A stretch of 64,000 nucleotides of DNA, taken from contig NZ_BDBD01000027.1 of the NCBI RefSeq assembly GCF_001612805.1, positions 1 through 64,000 of the forward strand, written 5' to 3'. The notes beneath the pieces were generated by a model. It saw nothing but the letters and a program-made list of their open reading frames with translations. It was not told the DNA's origin and searched no databases. The stretch is from Nocardia coubleae NBRC 108252. Its GTDB lineage: Bacteria; Actinomycetota; Actinomycetes; Mycobacteriales; Mycobacteriaceae. Shown here piece by piece: positions 8,958-18,456 of this stretch (the first letter of the stretch is position 1; every line of letters begins with the position of its first letter). Both the position numbers and the translations under genes were made by a program.

Positions 8958-9258
8958 TTCGCGCGCAGCCGACGAGAGGGTGGCAAATACGTGCGCCTGC
9001 CGCCTACTCAATCAACTCCCTTTCCGGACATTGTGAGACCGAACGGCTTCACAGTGTGGGACGAGAGTCTGGCACAGGAGTGACTCAGGTCGCAACGGCA
9101 GAATTTCTGAGACGGGTATCACCTGTGCGTTTGTAGATTGTCACTATCGCGAAATCGGCCATTCGAGGACGTCCGACAGGGCCTCAGGTTACTGGTCAGT
9201 CGCCCGATTAGGGGCGCGTTCGGCGGAGTTCGGGCAATTGAACAGCAACCTGTTCTAC
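8958..9258. other. Intergenic stretch between TetR and kinase genes
   Basis: About 300 bp between two convergent genes. I see no frame with coding character, no strong hairpin with a T-run and no tRNA. Base composition is less GC-rich than the neighbouring genes. Confidence 0.5.
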
Positions 9259-10977
9259 CTACTTCTTGTGCAGGGTGCCCGCGATGGAACCGCCGAACAC
9301 TCCCGGCGTGCTGTATCGGAGGGTGCCGTCCGACTGGCGGGTGACGGTGGAGGTGTTGCCCTCGTCGACGCAGTCGCCGTGGGTATCGCCCGTGAGGCGG
9401 GCGCGGAAGACGAGGCGGTCGGCGGTCGCCTGGGTGAGCGTCTCGGCCCGTTCGCAGCGCGTCTGCGAGATCTGGCCGGTATTGGACGCCGTGGCCAGCT
9501 CCTGGCCGACCTCGCCCGGACCGATGGTCAGCACGATGTCGAAGGTGACGAGGCCGTCGGCGGCCTGGCCGGTCCAGGTGCCGATGAAGGAATCCGGGAC
9601 GGTCGATACCGATTGGGTGCTGGTCTCGGTGCCGGTCGGGGGCATGCCCGGCGGAATCGTCAGCGTGGCGGTGCCCGATTGGTCGCCGAGCCGGATGCCG
9701 ATCAGCGAGGCCATGACGGCGGCGACGACCGCTGTCACGGAGACGGCCGCGATCAGAAGAGTGCGGGTTCGGGCGCGATGAGGGGCGTTCCTCGGTGACG
9801 GGGCATGCCCATGCGGCGCCGAGGTGTGCCCGCCTGGTGGTCTGGTATGGCCGCCCGGTGGCGAGGTATGGCCGCCCGGTGGGAAGGTGTGCCCGCCCGG
9901 GGGCTGGGCGTGGACACCTGAGGGCGAGCCGTGGCCGCCCGGCGGCTGGGTGGGGCCGCCTTGTGTCGTTGTCCGCGCGACCGGGGGCGGGTACGACATG
10001 GTGTGCGGGCGGCCGGGCGGGGTGATGCCCGCGAGGGCAGTCGGGTCCGTGCGGTGGCTCGGGGGGACGGCCGTCGGGCGAGTGCCCGGGTCGGTGTCGA
10101 GGTCGAGCAGTCGCACCGCGCGCATACTCACGTCCTGCATGACCAGCGGTGGGAGCCAGCCTGCGCCGTCGGGGGTGCCGATCTTCCTCAACTCGGCAAG
10201 CGCCTGTTGTGGAGTCGGGCGGTCGGCGGGGTTCTTGGCCAGGCACGCCTCGATCAGCGGCCGGAAGTTCGGTGGCACGGCGTCGAGGCTCGGCTGCTCG
10301 TAGACGATGCGGTAGAGCAGTTGCACCATGTCGGCCGTGCCGAACGGGCCGTGCCCGCAGGCGGCGAAGGTCAGGACGCCGCCGAGGGCGAAGACGTCGC
10401 AGGCGGGACCGAGCGGTTCGCCGGTGATCTGTTCGGGACACATGAAACCCGGTGAGCCGATGACTCTTCCGGTGGTGGTGAGCGCCGTGTCCTCCGTGGC
10501 GCGGGCGATACCGAAGTCGATCACCTTGGGGCCGTCGACGGCGAGCAGCACGTTCGACGGTTTCAGGTCGCGATGCACGATGCCGACCGAATGCACCGCG
10601 ACCAGCGCCTCGGCCAGGCCGTGCGCGAGGGCGAGCAGGGATCGCTCGGGGAAAGGGCCGTACTCGGTGACGGCGTCCGACAGGGAGATACCGGCCACGT
10701 AACCGGTTGCCAGCCACGGCGGGTGAGCGTCGACTTCGGCGTCGAGGACGGGTGCGGTGAAAGCGCCTGCCACGCGGCGGGCGGCCGCGACCTCCCGGCG
10801 GAACCTCGCGCGCAGTTCCGGATCGCCGAGCAGATCCGGCCGGATCACCTTCACCGCCACCGTGCGACCACCGGAATTACGGCCCAGATACACCTTGCCC
10901 ATACCGCCCGCGCCGAGGACACCGAGTAGCCGGTAGTCCCCGATCCGGCGCGGGTCGTCGGCGTTCAACGGCTGCAT
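9259..10977 (-). CDS. Membrane Ser/Thr protein kinase with PPGGHTx repeats
   Basis: PknB-type kinase of 572 aa. The kinase domain covers residues about 14-275: glycine loop LGAGGMGKVYLG, Lys in VAVKVI, catalytic loop HRDLKPSN, DFG in VIDFGIA, and MCPEQI at the APE position. A Pro-rich linker with six heptad repeats (PPGGHTx type, residues about 342-383) leads to one transmembrane helix (about 406-428). An extracellular domain of ~140 residues with two Cys follows. This places the sensor outside and the kinase in the cytoplasm. It follows the LuxR-type regulator by 37 bp, so the pair may be co-transcribed. The signal and substrates are unknown. Confidence 0.92.
   Translation of the reverse strand: MQPLNADDPRRIGDYRLLGVLGAGGMGKVYLGRNSGGRTVAVKVIRPDLLGDPELRARFRREVAAARRVAGAFTAPVLDAEVDAHPPWLATGYVAGISLSDAVTEYGPFPERSLLALAHGLAEALVAVHSVGIVHRDLKPSNVLLAVDGPKVIDFGIARATEDTALTTTGRVIGSPGFMCPEQITGEPLGPACDVFALGGVLTFAACGHGPFGTADMVQLLYRIVYEQPSLDAVPPNFRPLIEACLAKNPADRPTPQQALAELRKIGTPDGAGWLPPLVMQDVSMRAVRLLDLDTDPGTRPTAVPPSHRTDPTALAGITPPGRPHTMSYPPPVARTTTQGGPTQPPGGHGSPSGVHAQPPGGHTFPPGGHTSPPGGHTRPPGGHTSAPHGHAPSPRNAPHRARTRTLLIAAVSVTAVVAAVMASLIGIRLGDQSGTATLTIPPGMPPTGTETSTQSVSTVPDSFIGTWTGQAADGLVTFDIVLTIGPGEVGQELATASNTGQISQTRCERAETLTQATADRLVFRARLTGDTHGDCVDEGNTSTVTRQSDGTLRYSTPGVFGGSIAGTLHKK
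9830..9955 (-). repeat. Six 21-bp tandem repeats inside the kinase gene
   Basis: Six consecutive 21-bp units (9830, 9851, 9872, 9893, 9914, 9935), four close to identical and two degenerate, encode heptads of the form PPGGHTx. The frame is kept. They lie just inside the membrane segment of the kinase. Confidence 0.85.
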
Positions 10978-11014
10978 CGCGTGAGGTCCCCTTCGAACGA
11001 ACTACCTCGCGAGG

Positions 11015-14000
11015 TTATCCGGAATGCGGGCGCTCGGCGGGGCGGCGAGGGATCTCGGTGCGGGTGGTGATGCCGAGTTTGGCGAGGATATGTCGGACGT
11101 GCGTTTCGACGGTCCGCTCGGAAAGCACCAGGCGATGGGCGATCTCGCGGTTGGTCGCGCCCGCCGCGACGAGGTCGTGTACCTCCCGTTCGCGGGCGGT
11201 CAGGGGGTCGGCGGTGCGGGTAGCGGTGGTGATCGCGGCGAGCAGTTCGTCGGCTTGCCGCAGGCGGTGGGGCATGTGGAGACGGCGGAATGCGGTGGCG
11301 GCCTGTTCGGCGGCGGCGCGACCCGAGGAGAGGTCGGTGATGCGGTCCGCGCCGGGGCTGGTGTGGGCGGCACGCGGGCCGGCGGTCCGGCCACCACCGT
11401 TCAGGTCGGCGGAGGAGGCGGCGGTGGGATCGGCACGCAGGCCGGTGGCGCACCCGGCATGAGGGTCGGCGTCGTCGGGAACACTGGTGGCGGTGCGGGT
11501 GGCGCGGGCCAGGTGGGTGCGGGCCAGGCCGAGGTGGCCGAGGGCGATGAAGGGGTGGGCGCCGATTTCGGTGTCCATGGTGAGGCCGAGGCGGTAGAGG
11601 TCGATGGCGGCGTTCAGGTGGCCTGCCACTCTGGCGTTGTCGGCACGGACGCGGGCCAGGGAGCCGACGCAGATCAGGGCGCCCGTGCCGTCGGCGGCGT
11701 AGTTGTGCTCGCGGCCTGCCAGGACACGGTAGACCCGGTCGGCGGTGTCGGCGTCGCCGAGCAGTTCGGCTACCAGGCCGACCGAGTACACCGTTCCGTT
11801 CCAGCGTGGACCGATCTCGAGGGTGTCGGGGAGCGAGCGGAACGGTTCGAACAGGGCGCGTGCCTCGTCGAGGTCGCCTGCCAGGGCGTGCATCATCGGG
11901 GAGAACAGTTGTGCGATGGGTATTTTCGGGGCGAAGGCCAGCGCGGCGACGGCTTCGTTCATGGCGGTGCGGTCGACGTGGCCGACGATCACCGCGTGCA
12001 TTCCCCGGAAGGCGTGGTGCAGCCCGGCGAGGGAATAGTCGCCGATGCCGAGGGCCAATTCATAGGCGGCGGCGTCGAATTCGAGCGCCGCGTCGAGTTC
12101 GCCGACCAGGGCCGCGCGGGTGGCGCGCAAGCGCAGCAGGTGCCAGCGGGCCACCGGTAGTTTGCGGCGGTCGGCCAGGAGTTCGATGTGGTCGAGGGCA
12201 TTGTCGAAGGCGGGGAGGTCACCGCGTTGCAGGGCGGCGTCGGCTGTCCACACATATCCCCAGAGTTGTGCCAGTGGTTGTTCGGCATCGACGGCGATCT
12301 CGATCGCGCGCGCGGCCAGTGCCGTTCTCTCGTCGAGGTATTCGGTGGTGGCCAGCGAGAGGTGGCGAGCATGGATGACATCGAGCGCGACATCGGGATC
12401 GGTGGAACCCTCGGCGGCGCGCATCGCCTGCTCCGACAGACGTCTGGCCTCGGCACCCGCACCGCGATCGGCTGCCGACAGGGCCCGTTGGGCAAGAATC
12501 CGGGCGATCAGGTCGGCGTGCTCGGCGGGATCCAACTGCTGTAAAGCTCTGCTACACAGGTGATCCAGCTGTGTCATGACGGTCGGCGTCGTGACGCCGT
12601 GGACGACGAGACCCGCTTCGGCGAGCAGATCGGGGCGGCCCACCTGCTCGGCCAGGTCGCTCGCCCGCACGCAATGCTCGAGGCTGTCGGCAATCCGTCC
12701 GTCCGCGAACTCATCGCGCGCGAGGTCGATCAGCAACTCGGCCCGCTCCTCGGCAGCCGACCCCGCCGCGTCGATGGCCCACTGCCCGAACCGAATCGCC
12801 TCCGCATATGCTGCCGCCGCACGAGCGGACCGCGCCGCCACCCGCGACCAGTACAGGCACGACGAAGACTCCCCGCACCCACTCGCCTGCCGCCAATGCG
12901 TCGCGATCAGTCCCGCAAGCCCGTCCCCGCAGCTCTCGGCCAAGGTGACCGCCGCCGCCCGATGCAGCACCGCCCGGCGCGACGGCGTCAGATCGGCATA
13001 CACCGCATCCCGGATCAACGCGTGCGCGAACCCGTTCGCCCCCTCGGCGAAACGGCGCACGATTCCCGCCGCCGTCGCCGCGTCGAGCGCCCGAAGCACC
13101 CGCTCCCGCGCGCCCTCCACCTCCGGTTGGTTTCGACCACCAGCAGCACCGCGATTCGTGCGCAGGCCGGCAGACAGGGCGTCCTGTTCGACGCTCGTGC
13201 CCTGATCCAGCCGGTCTCGCGGTGCCGACTGCGTGCAAATCGACTCGTACACGCGGACAAGGAGCTCCACGTCTATCCGTTCACCGAGGACGGCCGCGGT
13301 GCCGAGGATGTCGATCTGTTCGGGGGAGAGGTGGTCGAGGCGGGTGAGGACGAGGCGGCGGAAGCCGGGGACCTCGATCAAGGGGTCGCCGGAGCGGGCG
13401 GGGTCGGAGTCGATGACCAGGCGGACCAGGAGAGGGTTTCCGTCGGTGCGGGCGTGGACGCGGGGTGCGTATTCCGCAGGGAGGTGGTGGCATTCGAGCC
13501 AGTAGCGGACCTCGGGCTCGGAAAGGGCTGGGACGGGGAGGAAGTGGGCGTGCGGGAGGCGTAGCCAGTCGGGCTGGACGGCGAGGAGGTTGTCGCCCGC
13601 GGGTTCGCGGGCGGTGGCGACGATGAGCAGTCCGGTGCGCTCGGTCTGGGCGGCGACGTGGCCGAGCAGGGCGAGCGAGGTGGGGTCGGCCCAGTGCAGG
13701 TCCTCGAGGATCAGCAGCCGACCGGGGCCCGAGGACGCGGCGGTGAGGACGTCGGCGACCTCGGCGAACATCCGGAACCGGCGTTCGGCCGCGGCGCCCG
13801 GCTCGGCGACCGTGTCCAGCGCGGCGGCCAGACCGGGCACGGAACGGGCCGCGCGCCGCCACAACCACAACGGCGGCATACCCGCGTCGTCGACGGCATT
13901 GCCGCGCGCCACCGGCATATCCACTTCCGCGGCGAGCTCGGCCGCCCGGTCGGCCAGCCACGATTTGCCGATCCCGGCGGGCCCGCTCACCAGCACGAAA

Positions 14001-14083
14001 CGACCCGAACCCGACTGCGCGGCCAGCACCGCGGCCCGCAACCGGGCGAGCTCCTCGTGCCGCCCGACGACCGGAGTCTGCAT
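11015..14083 (-). CDS. Large ATP-binding LuxR-family regulator (LAL)
   Basis: Protein of 1022 aa. The N-terminal AAA ATPase has Walker [12 protein letters not shown] (near residue 34) and Walker [12 protein letters not shown] (near 148). A long helical, TPR-like middle follows. The C-terminus is a Lux[29 protein letters not shown], then [18 protein letters not shown]. This is the standard LAL (MalT-like) layout. LALs bind ATP plus an inducer and activate nearby promoters. It is divergent from the 14205-15049 pair with 121 bp between starts, so that pair is the likely target, and it precedes the Ser/Thr kinase gene by 37 bp. GATACT lies 6 nt before the ATG. A Gly/Ala-rich stretch before the HTH looks disordered. 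Confidence 0.9.
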   Translation of the reverse strand: MQTPVVGRHEELARLRAAVLAAQSGSGRFVLVSGPAGIGKSWLADRAAELAAEVDMPVARGNAVDDAGMPPLWLWRRAARSVPGLAAALDTVAEPGAAAERRFRMFAEVADVLTAASSGPGRLLILEDLHWADPTSLALLGHVAAQTERTGLLIVATAREPAGDNLLAVQPDWLRLPHAHFLPVPALSEPEVRYWLECHHLPAEYAPRVHARTDGNPLLVRLVIDSDPARSGDPLIEVPGFRRLVLTRLDHLSPEQIDILGTAAVLGERIDVELLVRVYESICTQSAPRDRLDQGTSVEQDALSAGLRTNRGAAGGRNQPEVEGARERVLRALDAATAAGIVRRFAEGANGFAHALIRDAVYADLTPSRRAVLHRAAAVTLAESCGDGLAGLIATHWRQASGCGESSSCLYWSRVAARSARAAAAYAEAIRFGQWAIDAAGSAAEERAELLIDLARDEFADGRIADSLEHCVRASDLAEQVGRPDLLAEAGLVVHGVTTPTVMTQLDHLCSRALQQLDPAEHADLIARILAQRALSAADRGAGAEARRLSEQAMRAAEGSTDPDVALDVIHARHLSLATTEYLDERTALAARAIEIAVDAEQPLAQLWGYVWTADAALQRGDLPAFDNALDHIELLADRRKLPVARWHLLRLRATRAALVGELDAALEFDAAAYELALGIGDYSLAGLHHAFRGMHAVIVGHVDRTAMNEAVAALAFAPKIPIAQLFSPMMHALAGDLDEARALFEPFRSLPDTLEIGPRWNGTVYSVGLVAELLGDADTADRVYRVLAGREHNYAADGTGALICVGSLARVRADNARVAGHLNAAIDLYRLGLTMDTEIGAHPFIALGHLGLARTHLARATRTATSVPDDADPHAGCATGLRADPTAASSADLNGGGRTAGPRAAHTSPGADRITDLSSGRAAAEQAATAFRRLHMPHRLRQADELLAAITTATRTADPLTAREREVHDLVAAGATNREIAHRLVLSERTVETHVRHILAKLGITTRTEIPRRPAERPHSG

Positions 14084-14204
14084 CGTCCCAGTATCCGCGC
14101 ATCGGGCGAAGTTCAGTACCGCGAATACGTACCGGCACTGATCCGCGCGAGCCCGCCCGCGGCGATCCTGAGATCACCACGTCATCGCAGGTCAGGAGCA
14201 CATC

Positions 14205-14540
14205 ATGTACGCACACCTCGTCTGGTTCGACCGCCCGCGCGGCGCCGCCGAACTGGCGGCCGCCGACTTCGCCGCCACCCACCGCATCCAGCCCGCCGTC
14301 GCCACCGTGCCCGGCCTGCTCGACTTCTACGAATTGCGCCGCGACGACGGATCGGGGCTGGTGATCGGCATCGCCGAAACCGAGGCCGCCATCCACGCCG
14401 TGCGCGCGGCCATCCTCGCCACCGACCTGCTGCCGGGTGAGGATCCGGCCCTGCTGCCCGGCCCCGACCGGGTGGAGATCTACCCGGTCCACGTGCACCG
14501 CGACCGGGCGACCATCTACGCCGAAGGAGCACGGTCATGA
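14205..14540 (+). CDS. Small protein, possible dimeric alpha/beta-barrel (ABM-like)
   Basis: Protein of 111 aa. The start MYAHLVWFDRP and the central ATVPGLLDFYELRRDDGSGLVIGIAE resemble the ferredoxin-like fold of antibiotic-biosynthesis-monooxygenase-type proteins, but no catalytic signature is certain. The site AGGAG lies 8 nt before the ATG. The last four bases overlap the YceI start as ATGA, so the two genes are translationally coupled. It is divergent from the LAL regulator, which probably controls it. Confidence 0.65.
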   Translation: MYAHLVWFDRPRGAAELAAADFAATHRIQPAVATVPGLLDFYELRRDDGSGLVIGIAETEAAIHAVRAAILATDLLPGEDPALLPGPDRVEIYPVHVHRDRATIYAEGARS

Positions 14541-15049
14541 ACCCGATCATGACGGCCACCGACTGGGTGGCCGATACCGAACACAGCACCGCCGCCTTCC
14601 AAGTGGGCCATTTCGGCCGCCACGTCCGTGGCGAGGCGCCGGTGATGGCAGGCCTGCTCACGCTGGCGCCGGACGGCCGACCGGTCAGCGCCACCGGCGT
14701 GATCGACCTCGCCGCGATCGACACCGGCCACGCCCGGCGCGACCGCGACCTGCGCAAACCACGCCTGCTCGACCTGGACCGTCATCCACGGATGACATTC
14801 ACCGCCGAGGACATCACCGCCGAGGACGGCCGGTGGCGCGTCGCCGGGGTCGCCTCGGCGCGCGGACGGACCGTGCCGCTGATCTTCACCGTCGACGCCT
14901 TCGACGTCACCGACACGACTGTCACCGTCACCGCCTCGACGGTCCTCGACCGCACCCAGCTCGGTCTGCGCGCACCGTCGCTGCTGATCGGGCGGTGGAT
15001 CGACATCACCGTCCGGGTGGTGTTGCGCCCCGCGCTACAGGTCGGCTAG
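14537..15049 (+). CDS. YceI-family lipid-binding protein
   Basis: Protein of 170 aa with the YceI lipocalin-like barrel. Visible family marks are DTEHSTAAFQVGHFG at the N-terminus, GVIDLAAIDTGHARRDRDLR, and RHPRMTFTAEDI. YceI proteins bind isoprenoids or other long-chain lipids. There is no signal peptide, so this copy is cytoplasmic. It is coupled to the upstream small protein by an ATGA overlap, and its end overlaps the convergent beta-propeller gene by 15 bp. Confidence 0.88.
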   Translation: MNPIMTATDWVADTEHSTAAFQVGHFGRHVRGEAPVMAGLLTLAPDGRPVSATGVIDLAAIDTGHARRDRDLRKPRLLDLDRHPRMTFTAEDITAEDGRWRVAGVASARGRTVPLIFTVDAFDVTDTTVTVTASTVLDRTQLGLRAPSLLIGRWIDITVRVVLRPALQVG

Positions 15050-15922
15050 GGCGAGACCGGTGAGCGGGTTACCGATACGGACCAGTTCGGTGTCGGTGCC
15101 CGCGCTCAGGTCGACCAGGCGGATCGAGCCGCCGAGGTCGCTCACATAGAAGTGGGCGTCGAACCCGGCCAACCCGATGGCCTCGCGATACCCGCGCGAC
15201 AAGATCTTCGGCCGGCCCACGTCGGGTTGGACGGCAGCCTCGTTGAGCGAGTTGCCGTCGGGTTCGGCGCCGCGATCGGTCCACATCAGCGTGTGGGTGC
15301 CGCGCAGTTCCAGATCGATCGGCTCCGGCAATCCCGCCCACAGCATCTCGATATCGGTGCGGGCGGCCGGGTCCATGCCGGCGGGCAGGTCGATCGGGGC
15401 GCGAAAGATCCGGCCCTCGCCCGCGTCGGGAGAGCCTTTCTGCGACCAGTAGACGAGGCGGCGATCGGTGTCGAGACAAATACCTACGCACCAATTGGTC
15501 TGCAGCTGTGCGTCATTGCCCGCGACGACGAGTGGTCGCAGGTCGTCACCGTTCAGGTCGCAGGTGAGTACCGACATGCCTTCGCGGTCACACCAATACA
15601 ACCGGCCCGCTTCGAAATCGGCGGTGAGCTGTTTGCCCGTGGTGAACGACCCGGGCGCGAGGACGGTCGTGCGATTGCCGCCGTCGAGGTCGACCCGTTC
15701 GAGAGAACCGTTGCGGGAGAAGAACTCCGGTTCGATCCCCGGCCGACCGCCGGGATCGGGGCGGCCCATGTTGGTCCAGTAGATGTGGCCGCGCAGCTGG
15801 TCGACGACGATGCCGTCCGGTGTCTGATCGAGCCCGCTTACCAGCGTGCGGACCTCGCTGCCGTCGAGTGAGACGGCGAGGATCGCACCGGCGGCGAGAT
15901 CGAGGGCCAGCAACTCGGTCAC
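15035..15922 (-). CDS. Beta-propeller protein (SMP-30/YWTD-like)
   Basis: Protein of 295 aa made of repeated blades with the pattern IYWTN, LYWCDRE, LVYWSQKG, LMWTDRG and FYVSDLGG, about 45-50 residues apart. This resembles YWTD or SMP-30/gluconolactonase-like six-bladed propellers. There is no signal peptide. It follows the 3-hydroxyacyl-CoA dehydrogenase gene by 3 bp and is certainly in the same transcript, so it may be a lactonase or accessory in the same catabolic step. That role is inference only. Confidence 0.75.
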   Translation of the reverse strand: MTELLALDLAAGAILAVSLDGSEVRTLVSGLDQTPDGIVVDQLRGHIYWTNMGRPDPGGRPGIEPEFFSRNGSLERVDLDGGNRTTVLAPGSFTTGKQLTADFEAGRLYWCDREGMSVLTCDLNGDDLRPLVVAGNDAQLQTNWCVGICLDTDRRLVYWSQKGSPDAGEGRIFRAPIDLPAGMDPAARTDIEMLWAGLPEPIDLELRGTHTLMWTDRGAEPDGNSLNEAAVQPDVGRPKILSRGYREAIGLAGFDAHFYVSDLGGSIRLVDLSAGTDTELVRIGNPLTGLALADL

Positions 15923-15925
15923 CGC

Positions 15926-16792
15926 TCAGCCCTGCTTCGGGTAGTCGTCGTAGAAACCCGCCCCGGATTTCACGCCGAGCTTGCCCGCGTCGACATACTT
16001 GCGCAGCACCGTGATCGGGCCCTCGGGCAGATTCGGGTTCTCCTTCTGATAATGCTCCTCGATATCGAGCACCACATCGAGTCCGACCTGATCCATCATC
16101 CGGAACGGTCCCGCCTTGGTCCCGAAATTCAGGACGAACATCTGATCGATGTCCTCGGGCACCGAGACGCCCTCGGCGACCACCTCGAGTGCTTCGCGTT
16201 TGATCGCGGCCCAGATGCGATTGAAGATGAAACCGGTGCTCTCCTTGCGGCACAGGAACGGGTGCAGACCGTATTCGGGGAAAGTGCGCAGCACGAAATC
16301 GAGCACCTCTTGCGAGGTGTGCCCGTTCGACATCACATCGAGCGCCGTGGACGCGGGCGGCATGTAGAAGTGCGTGTTCAGCATGCGGTCGCGGGTCTCG
16401 CAGTCCTCGGTGAACAACCGGCTGGCGTACGACGACGAGTTCGAGGCGACGATCGCGTCGGCGTCGGCCTGCGTGTCGAGCTGGGCGAACACCTTCTTCT
16501 TCAGGTCGAGGATCTCGGGCACGGCCTCGACGACCAGCCAGGCGCCGCGCACCGCACTCGCCTGGTCCTGGATGAACTCCACCGAACCCGGCGACCCGCT
16601 CGGCACCGACGCGGCGACGGTGGGCAATTGTTCGCGCACGTAATCCACCGCCTCGGCACCGGCCTGCGCGGTCGGGTCGACGATGTGGACCTTGCCGCCC
16701 CGGGTGGCGAACATCAGGGCGATCCGCCTGCCGAGCGTGCCCGCGCCGATCACGGCGACCGGACGATTCAGATGATCCTGCGGAACACTCAC
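15926..16792 (-). CDS. 3-hydroxyacyl-CoA dehydrogenase family protein
   Basis: NAD-dependent dehydrogenase of 288 aa. The N-terminal Rossmann fold has VIGAGTLGRRIA (residues about 14-25) and an acidic residue at the end of strand two (VHIVDP). Both family domains are present, ending in GVKSGAGFYDDYP. The pattern fits 3-hydroxybutyryl-CoA dehydrogenase, but the segment after Ser (ASNSSSYASRLFTED) and the pairing with a beta-propeller gene leave other hydroxyacyl or hydroxy-acid substrates open. It is first in a two-gene minus-strand operon, divergent from the DUF445 gene. Confidence 0.82.
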   Translation of the reverse strand: MSVPQDHLNRPVAVIGAGTLGRRIALMFATRGGKVHIVDPTAQAGAEAVDYVREQLPTVAASVPSGSPGSVEFIQDQASAVRGAWLVVEAVPEILDLKKKVFAQLDTQADADAIVASNSSSYASRLFTEDCETRDRMLNTHFYMPPASTALDVMSNGHTSQEVLDFVLRTFPEYGLHPFLCRKESTGFIFNRIWAAIKREALEVVAEGVSVPEDIDQMFVLNFGTKAGPFRMMDQVGLDVVLDIEEHYQKENPNLPEGPITVLRKYVDAGKLGVKSGAGFYDDYPKQG

Positions 16793-16998
16793 GGTGACTC
16801 CCTCTACACAGGTGGTGGTGGGAACAACTCGTCGTCAAGCGCGGATCAAGCCTATCGCCAACCGGCTGCCGAATGGTTGCTGCGCCGCTGACGGGGGGTG
16901 TTCAGTTCGTTGACACCCCGTCATGACCGGTCAGAATGTGGTTGCCTTATCCTCACGTTCTTCACGAAATTCGCGCGTCAGCTCTAGGGGGCTCCTCG

Positions 16999-18354
16999 AT
17001 GACCACACTGGCCTCCGGACTCTTCATCGATTGGGAAGAGCTCACCGGCCAGTCGAAATTCGTCGTCGATCTCGTGAGCTTCCCGATCTTCAGCGCCCTG
17101 GCCGGCTGGCTCACCAACTGGACCGGCGTGCTGATGCTGTTCTGGCCCTTGCATTTCAAGGGTTTCCGGGTGCCGATGCTGCACATCCTCTACCCGTACC
17201 TGCCCCGCCGGGTGCAGGTGCTTCCGACGTTCTCCGGCGATGGGCGGATGCTCGGTTTCCAGGGCTTCATTCCCGCACGCGCCGAGAAGATGGCGAGCAT
17301 CTGCGTGGACAAGGCGCTGATGCGCATCGGCAGCCCGCGCGACTTCATCCACGAACTCGACCTCGACGGCATCGGGGACTACCTGGCCGAACATGCCCGT
17401 CCGCAGGTGCAGTCGATCGTCGACGAGATCATGTACCGGGAGAATCCCGACCTGTGGCGCTCGCTGCCCCGGCAGATGAAGCAGGCGGTCTACCAGCGGG
17501 TGGACCGGCAGCTGCCGACCTTGTCGCGGCGCGCGTTCGAGAGCCTCGGCGACAATATCGATCAGTTGCTGGACGTGAAGAACTTCGTGATCCGGTACCT
17601 GGAGAAGAACCCGCAGATCCTCAAGGACCTCACCACGACCATCGCCGCGCCCGAACTGAAGTTCATGGCACGCATCGGTCTGCTCGGTGCGCCCTTCGGC
17701 CTGATCCTGGCGCTGTACCTGCACGTGCACTCGCAGATCCCGTATTGGGGCGCCATTCCGGCCTGGGTGATCGTGCTGTTCGCCTCGGCGATGATCGGCG
17801 TGACGGTGAACGTCATCGCCATCAAGATGGTGTTCGAGCCGGGCGACCCGCAGCCTCGCTACAAGTACCTGTGGCGCCAGGCGTTGCTGGCCAAGCGCCA
17901 GCCGCAGGCCGCGACCGACCTGGCCCACATCCTGGCCTATCAGGTGCTCACGGTGGAAAACCTGTCCAACGAGTTGCTCGAGGGACCCAACGGGGACAAG
18001 ACGCGCCAGCTCATCGAGCGGGTGGTGTCGGAGGAGATCCACCGTCAGCTGGGGCCGACCGCGTTCATGGTGCGCGCGGCGATGGGTAAGAAGCAGTTCG
18101 AGAACCTCGCCGTCTCGGGTGCGGGGGCCGGGCTGAGTATGGCGCCGGGCATGGTCGAGGACGAGCAGTTCGTGCGCGAGCAGGCCAAGAAGATCGACGA
18201 CTTCGCGGCCCGCAAGTTGCGCACGCTCACGCCCGGCGAGTTCATGGAGATGTTCTACGCGTCGGTGGAGCAGGACGCCTGGTTGCTGTACCTGCACGGT
18301 GGGGCGCTCGGGATCGCCGTCGGCGCGATTCACCTGCTCATCTTCGGCTGGTAG
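16999..18354 (+). CDS. DUF445 family membrane protein
   Basis: Protein of 451 aa. An N-terminal hydrophobic segment (FPIFSALAGWLTNWTGVLMLF) carries the DUF445 mark of a helix followed by NWxxVxMxF. A central pair of helices is seen around residues 230-275 (APFGLILALYLHVHSQIPYWGAIPAWVIVLFASAMIGVTVNVIAIKMVFEP is one continuous hydrophobic block), and a last helix at the C-terminus. The frame is open 21 codons upstream, but ATG 16999 is preceded by AGGGGG and gives the expected N-terminus. The function of the family is unknown. Confidence 0.82.
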   Translation: MTTLASGLFIDWEELTGQSKFVVDLVSFPIFSALAGWLTNWTGVLMLFWPLHFKGFRVPMLHILYPYLPRRVQVLPTFSGDGRMLGFQGFIPARAEKMASICVDKALMRIGSPRDFIHELDLDGIGDYLAEHARPQVQSIVDEIMYRENPDLWRSLPRQMKQAVYQRVDRQLPTLSRRAFESLGDNIDQLLDVKNFVIRYLEKNPQILKDLTTTIAAPELKFMARIGLLGAPFGLILALYLHVHSQIPYWGAIPAWVIVLFASAMIGVTVNVIAIKMVFEPGDPQPRYKYLWRQALLAKRQPQAATDLAHILAYQVLTVENLSNELLEGPNGDKTRQLIERVVSEEIHRQLGPTAFMVRAAMGKKQFENLAVSGAGAGLSMAPGMVEDEQFVREQAKKIDDFAARKLRTLTPGEFMEMFYASVEQDAWLLYLHGGALGIAVGAIHLLIFGW

Positions 18355-18361
18355 GCAATAA

Positions 18362-18377
18362 CAAGCACGCGTGCTTG
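18362..18377. terminator. Palindrome after DUF445 gene, possible terminator
   Basis: The 16-nt perfect palindrome CAAGCACGCGTGCTTG (6-bp stem, CGCG loop) is followed by CATTTT. It is 7 bp beyond the stop codon. The short stem leaves open that it is an operator for the next gene. Confidence 0.5.
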
Positions 18378-18456
18378 CATTTTCCGGGTGGCGCTGCGAT
18401 TCTGGTGACGACGGCGCACCCGACCGGTGGCGCGACGCTTCGCCCCAAGGAACCAC

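Noticed and set aside
9119-10717. 532-codon open frame in another minus-strand frame
   Set aside because: A frame shadow of the kinase gene, Arg/Pro-rich without domains.
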